A stretch of DNA of 64,000 nucleotides, taken from the NCBI RefSeq assembly GCF_000283155.1, contig NW_004454178.1, forward strand, positions 26,716,501 to 26,780,500, in the 5' to 3' direction. The DNA comes from Ceratotherium simum simum (Eukaryota > Chordata > Mammalia > Perissodactyla > Rhinocerotidae). Shown piece by piece: positions 34,281 through 47,105 of the stretch. The notes beneath the pieces were generated by a model. It was given only the letters and a program-made list of their open reading frames with translations, was not told where the DNA came from and did not search any database. Both the position numbers and the translations under genes were made by a program. The stretch's first letter is position 1. Every line of letters starts with the position of its first letter.

Positions 34281-34744
34281 CTCCTGGGTGACACCAGTAT
34301 AGGGTCACATAGGTCTCGGAGATTGTAGGATGAATGGATGGGCTAGTCAGAGGGCGAGCTCTCAGATGTTTTGATAAAATCGAAGTGGATCAGTCTTATG
34401 CTGGAAGCCTACCTCCTAGCTTAATTGGCTTTTCTAGTGTGTATCTCCTCCAGCCCCTGCAGGGATCCCTTCCTCCCACAGTCTGGAGGATGAGCTGGCT
34501 AGACCAGACATGTGTTTTCCTACCTCCAAGCCTCCCCACTCTGTGCTCAGCTCAAATTATCCCCCTGACCTGCTGAACGGCCCCCTCTTTCACCATCTCC
34601 AGGATCCCTTGCCCAGGAACAATGCTCTGCCCTCTGAGTAGCCCAGCCATTACAGCGGGAGCCACTTCCACCTGCCCACTCCCACATTCCCGGGACCTGC
34701 AAAAGGAGACTAGCTGTTTGGAAAAGCATTTGGCAGCACATAAC
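34281..34744. other. Unique stretch
   Basis: No repeat or gene recognised; C-rich right half. Confidence 0.5.
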
Positions 34745-35090
34745 AAGAATCATGAAATTGTTTGTTTCATTTGACCTCGTGGTGACATTTCTGGGAAATC
34801 ATTCTAAAAGAAAATTCCAAACATGGACAAAAGCTTATGCATGAAGAGGTTTATTGCAGAATTATACAACTCACAAAGTAAATTGGATGCCTGTCAGTTG
34901 GGGAATGGGTAGGTAATTTATGGTACACTGATTGGATTGAATATTATATTGCCTCTCATATAATTCTCAAGATTATGAAGTAACAAGAAAAATGTTTGCT
35001 GTACTATTAAGCAGGAAAATGCAGAGTACAAAACCTTGTGTATACCTTGAGTAGAGTTATGGATAATCATGTCCATAATATTCTCCATAA
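34745..35090 (+). mobile_element. LINE-1 3' fragment, sense
   Basis: Sense L1 3' phrases: 'gaggtttattgcagaattat', 'cagttggggaatgggtaggt', 'aatttatggtacactgattg', 'aagcaggaaaatgcagagta'. Old and short. Confidence 0.65.
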
Positions 35091-36354
35091 TAATATGGAT
35101 AGAAAGCTTTCCTTTCCTGAGTAGCTGACATCAGAACTCCTCCTGGGCTAGGAAATATCTTTGAGAAGTTCTTTGTACACATGGGGTAGAGGCTCTCAGG
35201 TGGGGGTCCTCATCTGATGCAGCCCTGACTATTGGTGAAAGCATGAGGCTCCTGCAAACAAGAATGGTCCCCCCTAGTCTGGACAAGTGCTGGGCCAGCA
35301 CGGGACAAGTCAGGAGTCTGCTTCCACAGACCCACATCTGGGCCCAGCACACCTGGCCTCAGGTTGCATTCCTGTGTCTGGTCAGGTAGGGCGAAGTGTG
35401 TGGCCTTCCTGAGCCCTTCTGAAGAGTTTTCACGTCAGCCATAGTCAAGGTAACAGTTGGGTGTGGGGGTCATTTACAGTGTCCTTGCACAGCAGGCCAT
35501 GGGGTGTCAGACTTTGTGCCGGAAATAAATGGCAACACCCGGTGCGATAATACTAAATTTACTAAGAAGAATGTATCTCTGCTCCTTATTCTTCATTTTC
35601 AGTTCTTCTCGAAACTTTGCTGGGTTTTGTAGCGAAACATGCTTCCCAGCAAGGCCTTAGTTTTAGATATCTCAGATTGCTGCCATCAAGGAATGCACAG
35701 CATGAAAAGACAACATATTTAGAAAGAAAACTTATTTTTCTACTTATAAATAGTATACAGATTTCCCACAACATGATGGACAGAGTTGAAGTGGAAATTT
35801 GTTGGGCCAAAAATATTCAAGAATCGTGGATAGAGCGGGGGTGAGCGTGTGTGCTTAAAGATGTAACTGAGTTCAGGGCAAAGACACGGCAGTCCCCAGG
35901 GGCAGGCTCGACCGGGGAACCCGAAGCGTGTTGGCAGGCTTGGGAGCTGACCCTGATTGGCTGGGGGCATGTGGTCCAGATCCAGGCCCTGTGTCTGGGG
36001 CAGGACATGGCCTTGAGCAGCATGCAGGAGCCAGGAGCTGGAACCTAGAGCCCTCAAACGAGCCAGGACCCCATCCTCCAGGGAAACGGCCAGAGCGTCC
36101 CTCAACTGACCCCCAGAAGGGAGGGAAGCCTGTAGCTTGCTGGGCCTCTGGTAGAAACACACAGTCTCCCATGAGGCAAAAAAAAGTCTCCCCAACTTTT
36201 CAATGTATCTAAATTTATGCTACCCAAGTGCTTTGAGAACCCCAAGCTGAAAAATTAACCTAACAGCTGGTCTCAGCCCTGTCACACATGGGGCCTCCAG
36301 CAGAAATGGGCAAGAGACGGCCACCAGCAAGAGGGGTTACCACAGAAGGGAAAC

Positions 36355-36475
36355 ACACATAATAATTAAATGCATATGCAAAATAAATGCATATTTAAAT
36401 ATATGGAAATATAATTAACATATGTAAACAACGTGTAAATATTATTTACGTATGTAAATAACAGCCAGAAAAGTA
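36355..36475. other. AT-rich patch with repeated atgcatat and tatgtaaa words
   Basis: About 75-80% AT by eye. 'atgcatat' appears twice and 'atatgcaaaataaa' once, as do 'acatatgtaaac' and 'acgtatgtaaata'. It could be a remnant of a LINE or a POU/forkhead-rich regulatory patch; the sequence alone does not decide. Confidence 0.35.
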
Positions 36476-36869
36476 TTGGGGAGACTTTAAGAATGCATAA
36501 AAATGATAAGGAAACAAATATAAACCACCCTATGTCCTTCCAATGGAGTAATGCTTCCTGCCTCTGGATTGTGTCTGCGTGTGAATCTGCATAAACATCA
36601 TATTGCATCCTCTTTTATTTGTTAGAAATTTTCGCACGATATTTTCCCAGATCTGTCATTTTTTAGATTATTTTTCTTTAGCAGAAAAAAAATTAGTATT
36701 GCTTTTAAGAAAAAATTTTGCAGACGAAAAGAAATCAGCTTTCCACCTACAAGGCCACGTGTTCGATGGGAAAGTGTGGCCTGTAGTAGGCCAGGGAGGG
36801 GCCTGGCCAGTGGATCCTGTGGATCCTGATGCTGCGGGACAGAGTAGGAGAGCCCAGGGTCCCAGGAGG

Positions 36870-36985
36870 GCTCCACCACTCTTGGTTTTGCAGAGATGCA
36901 GGTCACTGACCCTCTCTGCTCCGTGGCTTTTCCCTCTGGGAAATGGGACAAACTGGGGTGACTGATGTGACAGCCCTTGGGGAAT
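36870..36985 (+). repeat. MIR SINE fragment
   Basis: 'gatgcaggtcactgaccctc', then 'ctctgggaaatgggacaaac' in MIR sense order. Confidence 0.5.
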
Positions 36986-37654
36986 CGCAGAACGGGTTCT
37001 GTGAAGGTCAGTCATTACGTCTGTTGCATTATTAGTGGGCTGCACCCCTCTACCGTCTCCTGTGTCCCGTGAGTCCAAACCTGCAGTTCCCGGAGTTGAA
37101 TGCTGTCAGCACTGGTCCAGAACGTCCACGTCCCTGCCTGGTCAGCCACTCAGCCTGCAAGGATCAAGACAAACTTTCTTTCCCATGGGGGATGCACGAC
37201 TTGGGTTTTGTGATCAGACAGTGGGCCTGGCATCTGCAGGGCTGAGGAGGGAAGTCTCGAGGAGCAGACAGGGCTCTGGGCCTTGAGCAGCCGCCCAAGG
37301 ATGTTATCTGAGCCGGCGATCAGCAGCAGATAGAATGCACCGCCAGTCTCCGCAAAGGCAGTGACCTGCATGGACCCAAGGGCAGGCTGAGCCGGAGCAG
37401 GCCCGGTGAGGAGGCAGTGCTGGGGGCGGTCTCCACGGAAGATGAAGCTGCGGGGAACTGAGCCACAGGAACATGTGGAAAGTGGCGTGAGGCTGCTGCG
37501 GGTCTTTGCCTGGTGCCAGAGACCACATCCAGAGCCCTACAAGGGCCAGGCCGGCCGGGCGAGAGCGCGGGGATGGACAGGGGAGGAGGGCTGGGAATCA
37601 CACACAATGGTGCCTTAGGCTTTGACAAGCTTTTCCACCTTTATTCAAAAGGTG

Positions 37655-37745
37655 GTTCCGAGGCCTCCTCTGGCTGGGCACGCACACTCTCTCATTTGAT
37701 GAGAAGATGGGGCTCAGAGAGGAGACGTGGCCTGCCAAGGTGGCC
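37655..37745 (-). repeat. MIR SINE core
   Basis: 'tctcatttgatgagaagatg', 'gggctcagagaggagacgtg' and 'cctgccaaggtggcccagca' follow the reversed MIR core. Confidence 0.5.
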
Positions 37746-38759
37746 CAGCAGTCGGGGAGCCCTGGCCATTAGGGCACACAGAGTTTTGGACCCTGCATGT
37801 CTCTAGCACAGACATCCCGCCACTGGCTGTAGGCTCCAGGACCCTCCCCCCGTCCCCTGCTGTGGCCCAGACTCGGGAACTGTTCCCGTGCACCCTGTAT
37901 TGTGCCCACAGCCGGCCACATTCGGGGTTCACACGGGTCACCTCCCAGTGGAAAGCTCTCGCATCCTCCCAGACGTGGGAAGGTCAAGTTCACCCAGTCC
38001 CATCATGCCCACCCGGAAGAGATGGGACCCTTTCTTTCTGCGACATGGGGCCAGACCCAGAGCTTGAGAAGGTAGTTATCACAAAGATGTTTTCAGGCCA
38101 TACCTGGTTTCTTACAACTTCTGTCATCCATCCTAATTCTGGAGGCTTGCACAGAACACAGCCCATGTTCCCTTCGTCTCTGGGAGAGAGGACCTGAGCG
38201 GGGCTGTGTCCTGCCATTAGGGGCAACTACCTTCAGCTGCCCTGCTCTTTGCCCCACAACATATCCCACCCATTAGTTCAAACCCAGCCCACACAAAGCT
38301 CTCCCTCCCCTTAATAAATAAAGCCCAAGGCCAAGGGCTCAAGTCTTGGAGAGGAGGGGACACATGTCTCTCCTGTCCTGGGCAGTCCCTGCTGGGAGAG
38401 GTGGGGATTGGTGCCCAAAACACATCACTCCACCTGGCATGACGCTTGTCATTAGGGCATGTCCCTGTATCTTGTCAACATCAGCGAAGCCCTGGCCGAG
38501 CGTCTGCCTGGTGCCAGGGGACACTCTCCTGTCCCCACAGGGCAGGGATCTAGGGCCAGCTGCTCTTAACTGGGCATGCACTAGTAGAGCAGGCAAGCTA
38601 TATGCAGGGCCGAGCAAAGAACAGGGAGCGCTCAATTCGAGGTCGGAGGTCTCTGCGGGCTTCAGCTGTCCAGGGGTCTCCTGGAAGAACCAGAAGCCAA
38701 CCTGGGAGCCTCAGTGGTGACTAGCACTTAAGGACAATTAGCATCACTCACAGAGAGTA

Positions 38760-39595
38760 TCTTTTTGTTTTTAACAGATTTATTGCCATCTAATTTATAT
38801 ACAATTCATTTAAAGTACACTGTTCAATGACTTTTAGTGTATTTATAGAGTTGGGCAACCACTGTCAGTTTTAGACCATTTTCATCACCCCCAAAAGAAA
38901 ACTCGTACCCCTTAGCCATCACTCCCCAATGTACCCACCCACCCCCAGTCCTAGGCAAACACAAATCCACTCTCTGTCTCTATGGATTTGCTTGTTCTGG
39001 ACATGTCATATAAACAGAATCACACAATATATGATTTCTTGTTACTGGCTTCCTTAAGTTAACAGTGTTTTCCAGGTTCATCCACATTGTAGCATGAATC
39101 AGTACTTTATTCCTTCTTATGGCCGAGTAATATTCCGTTGTATGGATAGACCACATTTTGTTTATCATTCATCAGTTGATGGACATTTGGGTTGTTTCGT
39201 TTTTGGCTATTATGAATAGTGCTGCAATGAACATTCACGTACAAGCGTTTGTGTGGACACATTTCATTCCTTTTGGGCATATACCTAGGAGTGGAATTGC
39301 TGGGTCATATAGTAACTCTGTTTAACTTTTTGAGGAACTGCAGACTGTTTTCTAAAGCTTCTACACCGTTTTTCATCCTCACCAGCAATGCAATGAAAGA
39401 GCTTTGCTCTTTCCTTACGTCCTCACCAACACTGTTACCGTCTCTTTGATCACTGTCATCCTCGTGCCTGTGAAGCGGCATCTCAGTGTGGCCGTGATTT
39501 GCATTTCCCTGATGGCTAATGAGGTTGAGGCTCTTTTCATGTGCTTATTGGCCATCTGCATATCGTCTGTAGAGATGTATATAGTATCTTGCATT
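38760..39595 (-). mobile_element. LINE-1 3' end fragment, antisense
   Basis: Classic antisense L1 3' series: 'taaagtacactgttcaatga', 'ttttcatcacccccaaaaga', 'tctctatggatttgcttgtt', 'gagtaatattccgttgtatg', 'gatggacatttgggttgttt', 'atacctaggagtggaattgc', 'ggccatctgcatatcgtctg'. Length about 0.83 kb, 5'-truncated. Confidence 0.93.
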
Positions 39596-41574
39596 TGACA
39601 AAGTGCTTCCACACTTCCTGTCTCTGGTGGAGTGTGCATTTATGTATTTATTTTTGATCTGGCAGCATTTTCTTTCTTCTAGGAATTGTATCCTCTTCCC
39701 TTTAGGGGAACAGCTTCTCCTTCCCTCCACCTTTTCCCTCATCTGTGGTGACGGATATTCTACCTCCCCCCACCTCCACAGCTGTGGCAATTGACAAGGG
39801 GTGAGTTTCTAGAAGGTTGGCCAGGGGTGAGCCTAGGAGCCTTGAGTTGGCTGTCAGGGCTGCAGGGTGTGTGGGGCAAGCAGCCCCGACACAGAGAGAA
39901 GCAAGGATGAGACATGGCAAGAGAGTGGTGCCCTGGCCCATGGGCCCATCTGGAACCTCCCAAGGCGTGATGGGGACTGTGGCTTGAGTTTGGGCAGCCA
40001 CTCTGAGCCTGTGCGACTTTGAGTGGTTTTCCTGCATTTGTGACTCGACCCCCCCACTGCCTCCTTTCGGAAGCAGGGAGGGCAAGGGTACAAGGGCAGA
40101 TGAACCTGCTGGGCAGGAGGAGGTCGAGAGCCTGTTTGAGGTCAGGAATCTTCTTGTTTATCACTTGTACCTGGTCGACTTTGACATCTTCACCTGCAGT
40201 GGGCCACTCAGATCACGCATGACCAGCTGAGATCTTAGCTCTGATGCTGTCTGGCAGGGGTCTCAGCCAGGCCAGCCAGAGGCTTGATCTGCTGACTGAT
40301 GTCCTCACAGTAATCCCCAGGGAGGACAGAAGCCCGTGGGTGTCCACAGAGTACGGTATTTTGAATTTCACAGAAAAGGGGCAAGCTATGAGCACAAATG
40401 GTATTTTACATGGGCCAGTGAGCAAGTTTTCAGCGAAAATTCAACCATAAGCCCACAGGGGCAGAGGGAAGAGAACGTTGTTTTCTGCAAACCCGGTGGC
40501 ACCAGACCCAGTGCTGAGCACGTTACATCTGCTGTCGTTGAGGAAACCGAGGCCCGGCGGGGTTAAATTCCTCGCCAGGGAAAACCAAACTGCCAGGATC
40601 CAACCCAGAGTCCAGGACTGAGGCTCTCCTGCGTCATGGAGTGCCGTTCACGGCCTCTGGGTGCAGAGCTGCTCCGTCAGCGGGATTGGCATGGGGCTGC
40701 CTCAAGCCCGGCAGAGCATGCACTGCCTTGTTGAACGGACACGCGATACCCACAGAACCTAGGAAACGGGTCAGAATGCCCCTTCACACGTGGTATGATT
40801 TTGTATGACTTTAATAGGAATCAAACTATTCCATGGAATTTAGGGGTTTGGCAAAGGTCTAAAACTGGTGTTTAAGTGCTTGTGGCTTGGCAAATCCATA
40901 ACGCCCTTTGGGAGATTCACTTAACTTCTAAACCCATGCCATGCTCCTAGAAGAAACATTAATATGGATGTTGCTGTACGATTTTCACTTAGTTAAAATT
41001 TCAGTCTTTGCAGACCAAAGTGGAGAGTGGGTTTGAGTTCTCTCTCTTGGCACCAGGATGTGCACCTGACAATGCTGAGAAAGTTCTAGACAAGCTTTTC
41101 TCAAGTGTAACTTGTAGCTTGGCACCAAGATGGGAGCTGTGGCCTTGGGAATGGATAGTGGTGATGGAGGTGTGTGGGGACCACCAGTGAAAAGTGTGCT
41201 CCGGGAATAAGTGGCTGCTTGGGCCGTGGACAGCAAGACCTGAGTCACTGTCCCTCCCTGTCCCTGGCTCACACGGTGTCGTCCAGGCTAAGTCTGGAGT
41301 GTTCAGCGACACTACTGTCACACTCCATCACGTGTAGCCACCAGCCCAGGAGCCCTGCCCGAGCCCTAAGGCAGGAGGGAGAGGAGCAGACCCACCTTCA
41401 GCTCTGCGAGCCCTGGCCCAGCATGTGCCAAGAGCCACTGATTGACGCCCTGGGTGATATTGGCTGATCCAGAATGTTCTTTCAGTCTTGCTCATCACTG
41501 CTCTACGTTATGGTCCTGAGGACTCTCCATGGAGACAATTTGAAATGCACTGATTTGCCTTAGTCTTTAAAAAA
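39596..41574. other. Unique stretch with one MIR
   Basis: No exon or RNA recognised. The AT-rich unique part at 40790-41010 could be regulatory. Frames up to 134 codons lack domains. Confidence 0.5.
40500..40622 (-). repeat. MIR SINE fragment
   Basis: 'gtcgttgaggaaaccgaggc', 'ggttaaattcctcgccaggg' and 'ggatccaacccagagtccag' match reversed MIR core and flank. Confidence 0.6.
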
Positions 41575-42682
41575 ACAAACAAAAAAACCCTTTTTGTTTT
41601 GAGATAATCGTAAAATCACAAGCAGTTGAAAGAAACTACAGAGAGATCCTGCATACCCTTCACCCAGTTTCCCCCAAAGGTAACATCTTGGGTAATTCTA
41701 GCACCATATCATAACCAAGAAATTGACATCAACACAATCCACCCCTCTTATTCAGATGTCACCAGTTTTACACACCCTCAATTGTGTATGTATTTAGTTC
41801 TATATAATTTTATCACACGTGTGGGTTCCCGAATCCACTACAACAGTGAAGACACTGAACAGCCCATCACAAGGATCCCTCGTACTCCCTCTTACAGCCA
41901 CAGTCACCTCCTCCCTCTCCCTAACCCCTGGAACCACTCATCTGCTCTCTCTCTCCATAATCTTATCATTGCACGAATGTTGTATAAATAGAATCATGGA
42001 ATACGTAAACTTTTGAGATCATCTTTTCCACTCAGCATAATTCCCTTGCTATCCATCCAGGTTATTGAGTGTGTTGATAATTTGTTCCTTTTTACTGAGG
42101 AGTAGTATTCCATGGTACGGATGTAGCAGTTTATTTACCATTCACCTGTTAAGGGCATCTGGTTTGTTTGCAGTTTGGGGCTATTATGAATAAAGCTGCT
42201 ACGACCACTCATGTACAGGCTTTTGTGTGAACACGAGTCTTCATTTCTCTGGGATAAATGTCCAGGAGTGCAAGTGCTGGGTCATAGGGTGATGGCATGT
42301 TTAGTTTGATAAGAAACTGCCATAGTCTGTTCCGAGTGTCTGTACCATTTTACATCCCACCAGCAGTATAGGAGGGTCCAGTTTCCCCGCATCCTCGCCA
42401 GCATTTGGTGTCGTCACTATTTTTATTTCAGCCTTTCTTTTTTTTTTTTTTTTTTTTTTTCCCCCCCCCCAAAGCCCCAGTGGATAGTTGTATGTCGTAG
42501 CTGCACATCCTTCTAGCTGCTGCATGCGGGACCTCGGCCTCAGGATGAACGGAGAAGCGGTGCCTCGATGCGCACCCGGGATCCGAACGCGGGCCACCAG
42601 CATCGCAGCGTGCGCACTTAACCACCAAGCCACAGGGCCGGCCCTATTTCAGCCTTTCTGATAGGTGTGCAGTGGTCACTGT
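41575..42682 (-). mobile_element. LINE-1 3' end fragment, antisense, split by ERE
   Basis: Antisense L1 3' UTR and ORF2 end: 'gatcctgcatacccttcacc', 'aactactccctcttacagcc'-like text, 'gaggagtagtattccatggt', 'gtttggggctattatgaata', 'ttacatcccaccagcagtat'. The L1 text resumes after the ERE as 'gataggtgtgcagtggtcac'. Confidence 0.88.
42439..42644 (-). mobile_element. ERE SINE with perfect 15-bp target-site duplication
   Basis: The plus strand shows a long T-run, ten C, 'aaagccccagtggatagttg', 'gggatccgaacgcgggccac', 'accaccaagccacagggccg'. The flanking duplication 'tatttcagcctttct' is at 42424-42438 and 42645-42659. The SINE is nested in the L1 and therefore younger than it. Confidence 0.96.
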
Positions 42683-42949
42683 TTTTTTGTAGGGATGAAA
42701 TAATAGAGTCCCTGGAAATGACCCAGACAAGCTCAGGGGACCTTCCGCGATGGAACTTCTTGCAGGGAACATGAGGCATAACGAATGCCACCCTGGCTCT
42801 GCTTCTCCACGGACCCGCACCCCTTTTCACTCACCATCAGTCTCGTGCCTCAAAGAAGGACCTGGAACAGGGTCTGTCTGCTGGCATTTGACCTGGAACA
42901 CACATCTCGCCATCTCAGAAAGCCTCGGTGGCCTCGAGCTTGCACATCC
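42683..42949. other. Short unique stretch
   Basis: No feature recognised beyond possible L2 extension at its right end. Confidence 0.4.
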
Positions 42950-43285
42950 ATCCATTGAATCTAACTTGTCTCCCTTAGCCTGGAACTCTTTCCCCCAAAT
43001 CCGCACAGCCGCCCCCTCTTGGCTTCAAGTCTCATCACCAGGGCCTCACCCTGACGGACATCTTTTCTGTCCATGCCAACCAACTCGAGTCTTAACTACC
43101 ATTTGCTATTTCCTTCCTGATGCTCATAATGAAACTACTTTACTTATTGCTTATTATCTGATTTTTCCCAGTATAGTGAATTCCTTGAGGAGAGAGATGC
43201 TTCCACACACACAAGGGTGCCATGCCATGGGGGTCAATAAGTATTTGGTAAATCTCTGAATCAATGAATGGATGAATGTGTGAGC
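42950..43285 (+). repeat. L2 LINE 3' end
   Basis: L2 order: 'cctggaactctttcccccaa', 'tgaattccttgaggagagag', 'ggtcaataagtatttggtaa', then 'tcaatgaatggatgaatg', the typical L2 tail. Confidence 0.8.
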
Positions 43286-43823
43286 CTTCAGTTCTTCCAG
43301 TTAGAACACCAGGGTTGATTTCACCAACAAAACTGAACGCATGGCCACTGTAGCTGGGGTAAAGGCCACTGGAGCCCCGTGGAGGTGGCTCTGCGCTGGG
43401 TCCGGGTGCTGTCCTTGGCCTGCCCGGCACACTGCAAAGGCTTCCTTGCGTGCCTGAGGCCCCACCCCGTCCAAGAAAAGCTCACGATCCCCTATCTCTC
43501 CTACTCAGTGCTTAGCAATGATATGTTTAGAGATGGCTGGTAACTCCAACCTACATATTTTAAATAAAAAGAAGAATCAGTATGTTTTTTTCTCTACCAG
43601 AAATAAAACTGTGGCTGTTTAACACACCCTCTCCAAAACTTATCATCTGAACAAATTTATTCCACACAATTAAGCATGCATTTCTGCACCCATATGCTCA
43701 GGACCTGTAATCCAGTGTACATGTGTTTCTAGAAAACATGCACTTCCCCCATTGTGTTTTCAGGGGCGTTTGTCTGTGAAGGCTTGTGTTCACAATTATA
43801 AGACATGTGACATGGTAAGTGCA
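43286..43823. other. Unique stretch
   Basis: GC-rich left part and AT-rich right part; no feature recognised. Confidence 0.45.
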
Positions 43824-43831
43824 CTTTGTCC

Positions 43832-45189
43832 CAGAGGGTAGCAACTATTTTGGTCTCAGGGCCCCTTTATATTCTTAAAAATTATTGAGGACCTTAAAGA
43901 CCTTTTGTTCATATGGGTTATATCTATCAATATTTACCATAAAAACTAAGCACTTAAAATATTTATTCCCTAAAAATAACAATAGTAAACTTATATGTTA
44001 ATATAAATAACATGCTTATTTATAACAAAAACAACTATATTTCTATTAAAAAAATTTAGTGAAAAGAGTGGTATTGCTTTATAATTTTACCAGTCTCCCC
44101 AAAGTCTGATGTGATAGATGGCAGCCGGACTCTCACACCTGTTTCTACAACTGTTAGTTGAATACACTGTTTTGGTTGAAGTACATGTCGAAGACCTGGC
44201 AGATGGGTTATCCAAAGAAAAATCTCTTTTAATAGTTTCTTCATATAATTGTAGATGTTCTTCTTTGACACTACAGCCAACTGGACAATTGGTGGTTTCT
44301 TGAAGATTAGTTGCAATGTGGAATCTGAAACCCTATCGACGAACTTTTTTTCTCTGTCACGTTAAAATGCATTGGCTTATCTTTCACTTGGAATGGATTT
44401 TTTACTTTTGCATGATTTGGTAACATCATGTCTTGGTCATTTGGAAAATGTTGGTTCACGGAGTTACGTAGACACATTTCATTATACAATATCAAAAAAA
44501 TCACGTTCTCTAATATCACCATCCATCTTATCAGAAAATTCCTTAAGTAATGGGAAGCTATGAAGGTTTGGGTGGTGGATGCACATTTTCCAAAATTTTA
44601 ATTTTTACTCTAAAGTTTACATTTTATCATTGGCAGCAAATATTGTCAGTGATTTTCTTTGAAATGACCAATTCACTTCATTCATTTTCAAGAAAATATA
44701 TGCCAAAATAATAAAGGCTGAATAGTTTGTCTGTAAGTTGTTCTTTAAGTAAAAGTGGTGTTCCGTGAACAAGGCCATCTCAGCTTGCAGTCAGTCACGT
44801 GTGTCTGCCCTGGGACAGCTGTCGTACTTCACTGTGCAGTAGAAAGTTTTCATGTGCACTTCTCATTTTCTAAGAATATTAACAAGACGTGTACCTCAAG
44901 CATCAAGATTTAATAAAATCAGTAATTTTGCTATTTCATCAAGAACATTCTTGACTGAGACTGACTGTTTTCCCCATGAGTGCGTGGTGGTGAGGCACGC
45001 AGGAGCAGCCCATGCATGGTGCCAGGGCCTGACTCAAAGTGTGGCGCCAGCTCTTACCCATCGTTGTCTTCGCATCATCAATGCAAATGTCAACGGCATG
45101 AAAAAGAGGTAACATCTCAGTCTTATGAAGATAGTTCTGACTTCACAGCCTTCTGGGAAGGTCTTGCAAACCCCCTTTGAGAAATACTG
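43832..45189 (-). mobile_element. hAT DNA transposon, decayed, transposase on minus strand
   Basis: About 1.36 kb. The flanks 'ctttgtcc' (43824-43831) and 'ctttaacc' (45190-45197) match at 6 of 8 bases; an 8-bp duplication is the hAT hallmark. Both ends start CAG when read inward, with a degenerate 'ggttctcaa'-type terminal repeat. Minus-strand pieces resemble hAT transposase: MNEVNWSFQRKSLTIFAAND near 44690-44630, MHFNVTEKK near 44370, VVSKKNIYNYMKK near 44270, and LDEIAKLLILLNLDA near 44950. Stops and frameshifts break it throughout. The copy at 22465-23205 is a relative. Repbase family name not assigned. Confidence 0.8.
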
Positions 45190-45299
45190 CTTTAACCAAA
45201 AGATCACGAGAGGAGCCTAATTCCTTTATTCCCCACATTTAAGGGAATCTTACTAAGCTTAATGCCCCATCTTTTACATCAAATAATACCATTTAAAAA

Positions 45300-47105
45300 T
45301 CAGTGATTTTTCACGTTAACAATGTTTTTATAGTTAATGTAGTTATCTGTACAAACTTTCAAAAGCATTTGAAATAGTTAAAATATAGGCAAATTTTCAG
45401 ACATAAAAAATAAAGGAAGAATAGTATAATACGCACCCACGAACCCAAAAATCAGCTTAAGAAATGAAATGGTAAATCTACAGTTGAAGCCACATGTGTA
45501 CCCCTCCCTGACCCTACTCTCCTTCAACAGTCCCTCCAAGAGATGGCCACTTTCCTGAATTGGGTGTTTATCCTCACCAGGAATTTCTACACACTTTTAT
45601 GACATGTGTATATATCCCTAAGCAAAATGTAATATTGTTAGAAACAAACAGTTCTGTAAAATTCTTTTTGTACACTTAAAGTTTCTCTAGGTCACTAATA
45701 TGTGTATATCTATACCCAGGAGTGGAATTGTTCCATTGTTGGGTACACGCATTTTCAAATTCACTAGATATTGGCAATTTGTTGTCCAAAGGAGTTATAT
45801 CAATTTGTACCACCAACAGCAGTGCCTAAAAGTTCTCTTTTCTCTACATCCTCTGCAGCATTTGGAATGAATCTTTTAAATTTTTGTGTATCTTGTGGGT
45901 ATGAAATGGAATTTTATTGTAGTTTAATCTGCATTTCTCTGTTAGTGCGGTTAATCACATTTTCAATTTTATTTACCATTGGATATTCTTCTCCCATAAA
46001 TCACCTTTTCAATTCTCTTAAAATTTTTTATACTATTTATTATTTCATACTATTTTGCAGGAATTCTTTACATACATTGGATTTTAATCCTTTGACCATT
46101 TTGTGTGATACAGATATCTCTTTCCATGTGGTGGTGTTTTCTTAAATTCATGATAAATGTCCTTTAATGCACAGTTGTACTTTTAATAAGTTAAATTAAT
46201 CATTGTTGGCCTTTGTGGTTTGTGTTTTTTAGGACTTTCTTAAAAAATCCTTCCCTACTTCAAAGTCACAAAATATCTCCCTTTAGTTTCTTAAAAAAGT
46301 TTTAAAGAATTACTTTCTATAATTAAGTTTAATCTACCTAGATTTTATCTTTGGATATCTTGTGAGTTGGGATCTAATTTTATTTTATTTTTTTCCATGT
46401 AATAGCAAATTTCCCAGCATCAGTTATTGAATTTTCTCCCCACTGACATGCAGTGCTACCTCTATCCTATATCAGCTTCCACATGTTTGGGGAACTCTTC
46501 CTGGAAATAACGTCTGTTCTGTAGCTCTTGGGTGGAGTGCTTATTAAATTGTGTGGGTCAAGCAATTTGTTAGGCTGGTTCAAGTTCTCCATATCTTTAC
46601 TGATTTTCTGTCTGCTTGTTCCGTCTGTGGTGAGAGAGGAGCACTGACATCTCCAACTATGGTTGTGGATTTGCTTATCCACCCTTTCAGCTCTTCCAGC
46701 TTTCACTTCATGTATTTAAATTTGTTCTATCCTCTTGATGAATTTACACTTTATCATGATAAAATGTTCCTCTGTATTCCCAGTAATATTCTTTGTCCTG
46801 AGGTCTACTTTGTCTGATATTAATAAACCCACTCCACTCTTCTTATGATTAGTTTACATGGCATATCTTTTTACTTTTGATCTATCTAGATCTTTGTATT
46901 TAAAGTGCATTTGTTATAGACAGCTTATAGTTGGGTCTTGTATTTTTCTCCAGTCTAGCAGCTTTTGCCTTTTATTTGAAGTGATTAGACCATTCATATT
47001 TATTGTAATGTTAAACTTTATTCTACCTATATTTTAACTCCCATAATACTTTTAAAATTATTTTTGAGTTAAACGGTTAATTCTCTTTAAAGAATTTAAA
47101 ACACA
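45300..47105 (-). mobile_element. LINE-1, antisense, 3' end plus an ORF2 part
   Basis: Antisense L1 in two parts. 45300-46460 has 3' phrases ('acccacgaacccaaaaatca', 'ctatacccaggagtggaatt', 'tttaatcctttgaccatttt'). 46460-47105 has 5'-ward ORF2 phrases ('ggttcaagttctccatatct', 'acatctccaactatggttgt', 'gtctactttgtctgatatta', 'cagcttatagttgggtcttg'). The join at about 46460-46500 implies an internal deletion or two insertions. Confidence 0.82.

Larger units (their letters stand above)
35091..38759. other. Unique stretch, no supported gene
   Basis: Mixed composition with two MIR remnants. The short palindrome 'ttgctggg ... cccagcaa' at about 35611-35653 has only about 8 paired bases. Frames up to 156 codons overlap on both strands and show no domain. 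Confidence 0.5.

Noticed and set aside
35608..35655. Short hairpin resembling a small-RNA precursor
   Set aside because: Only about 8 paired bases around a loop of about 25, far less than a microRNA precursor needs.
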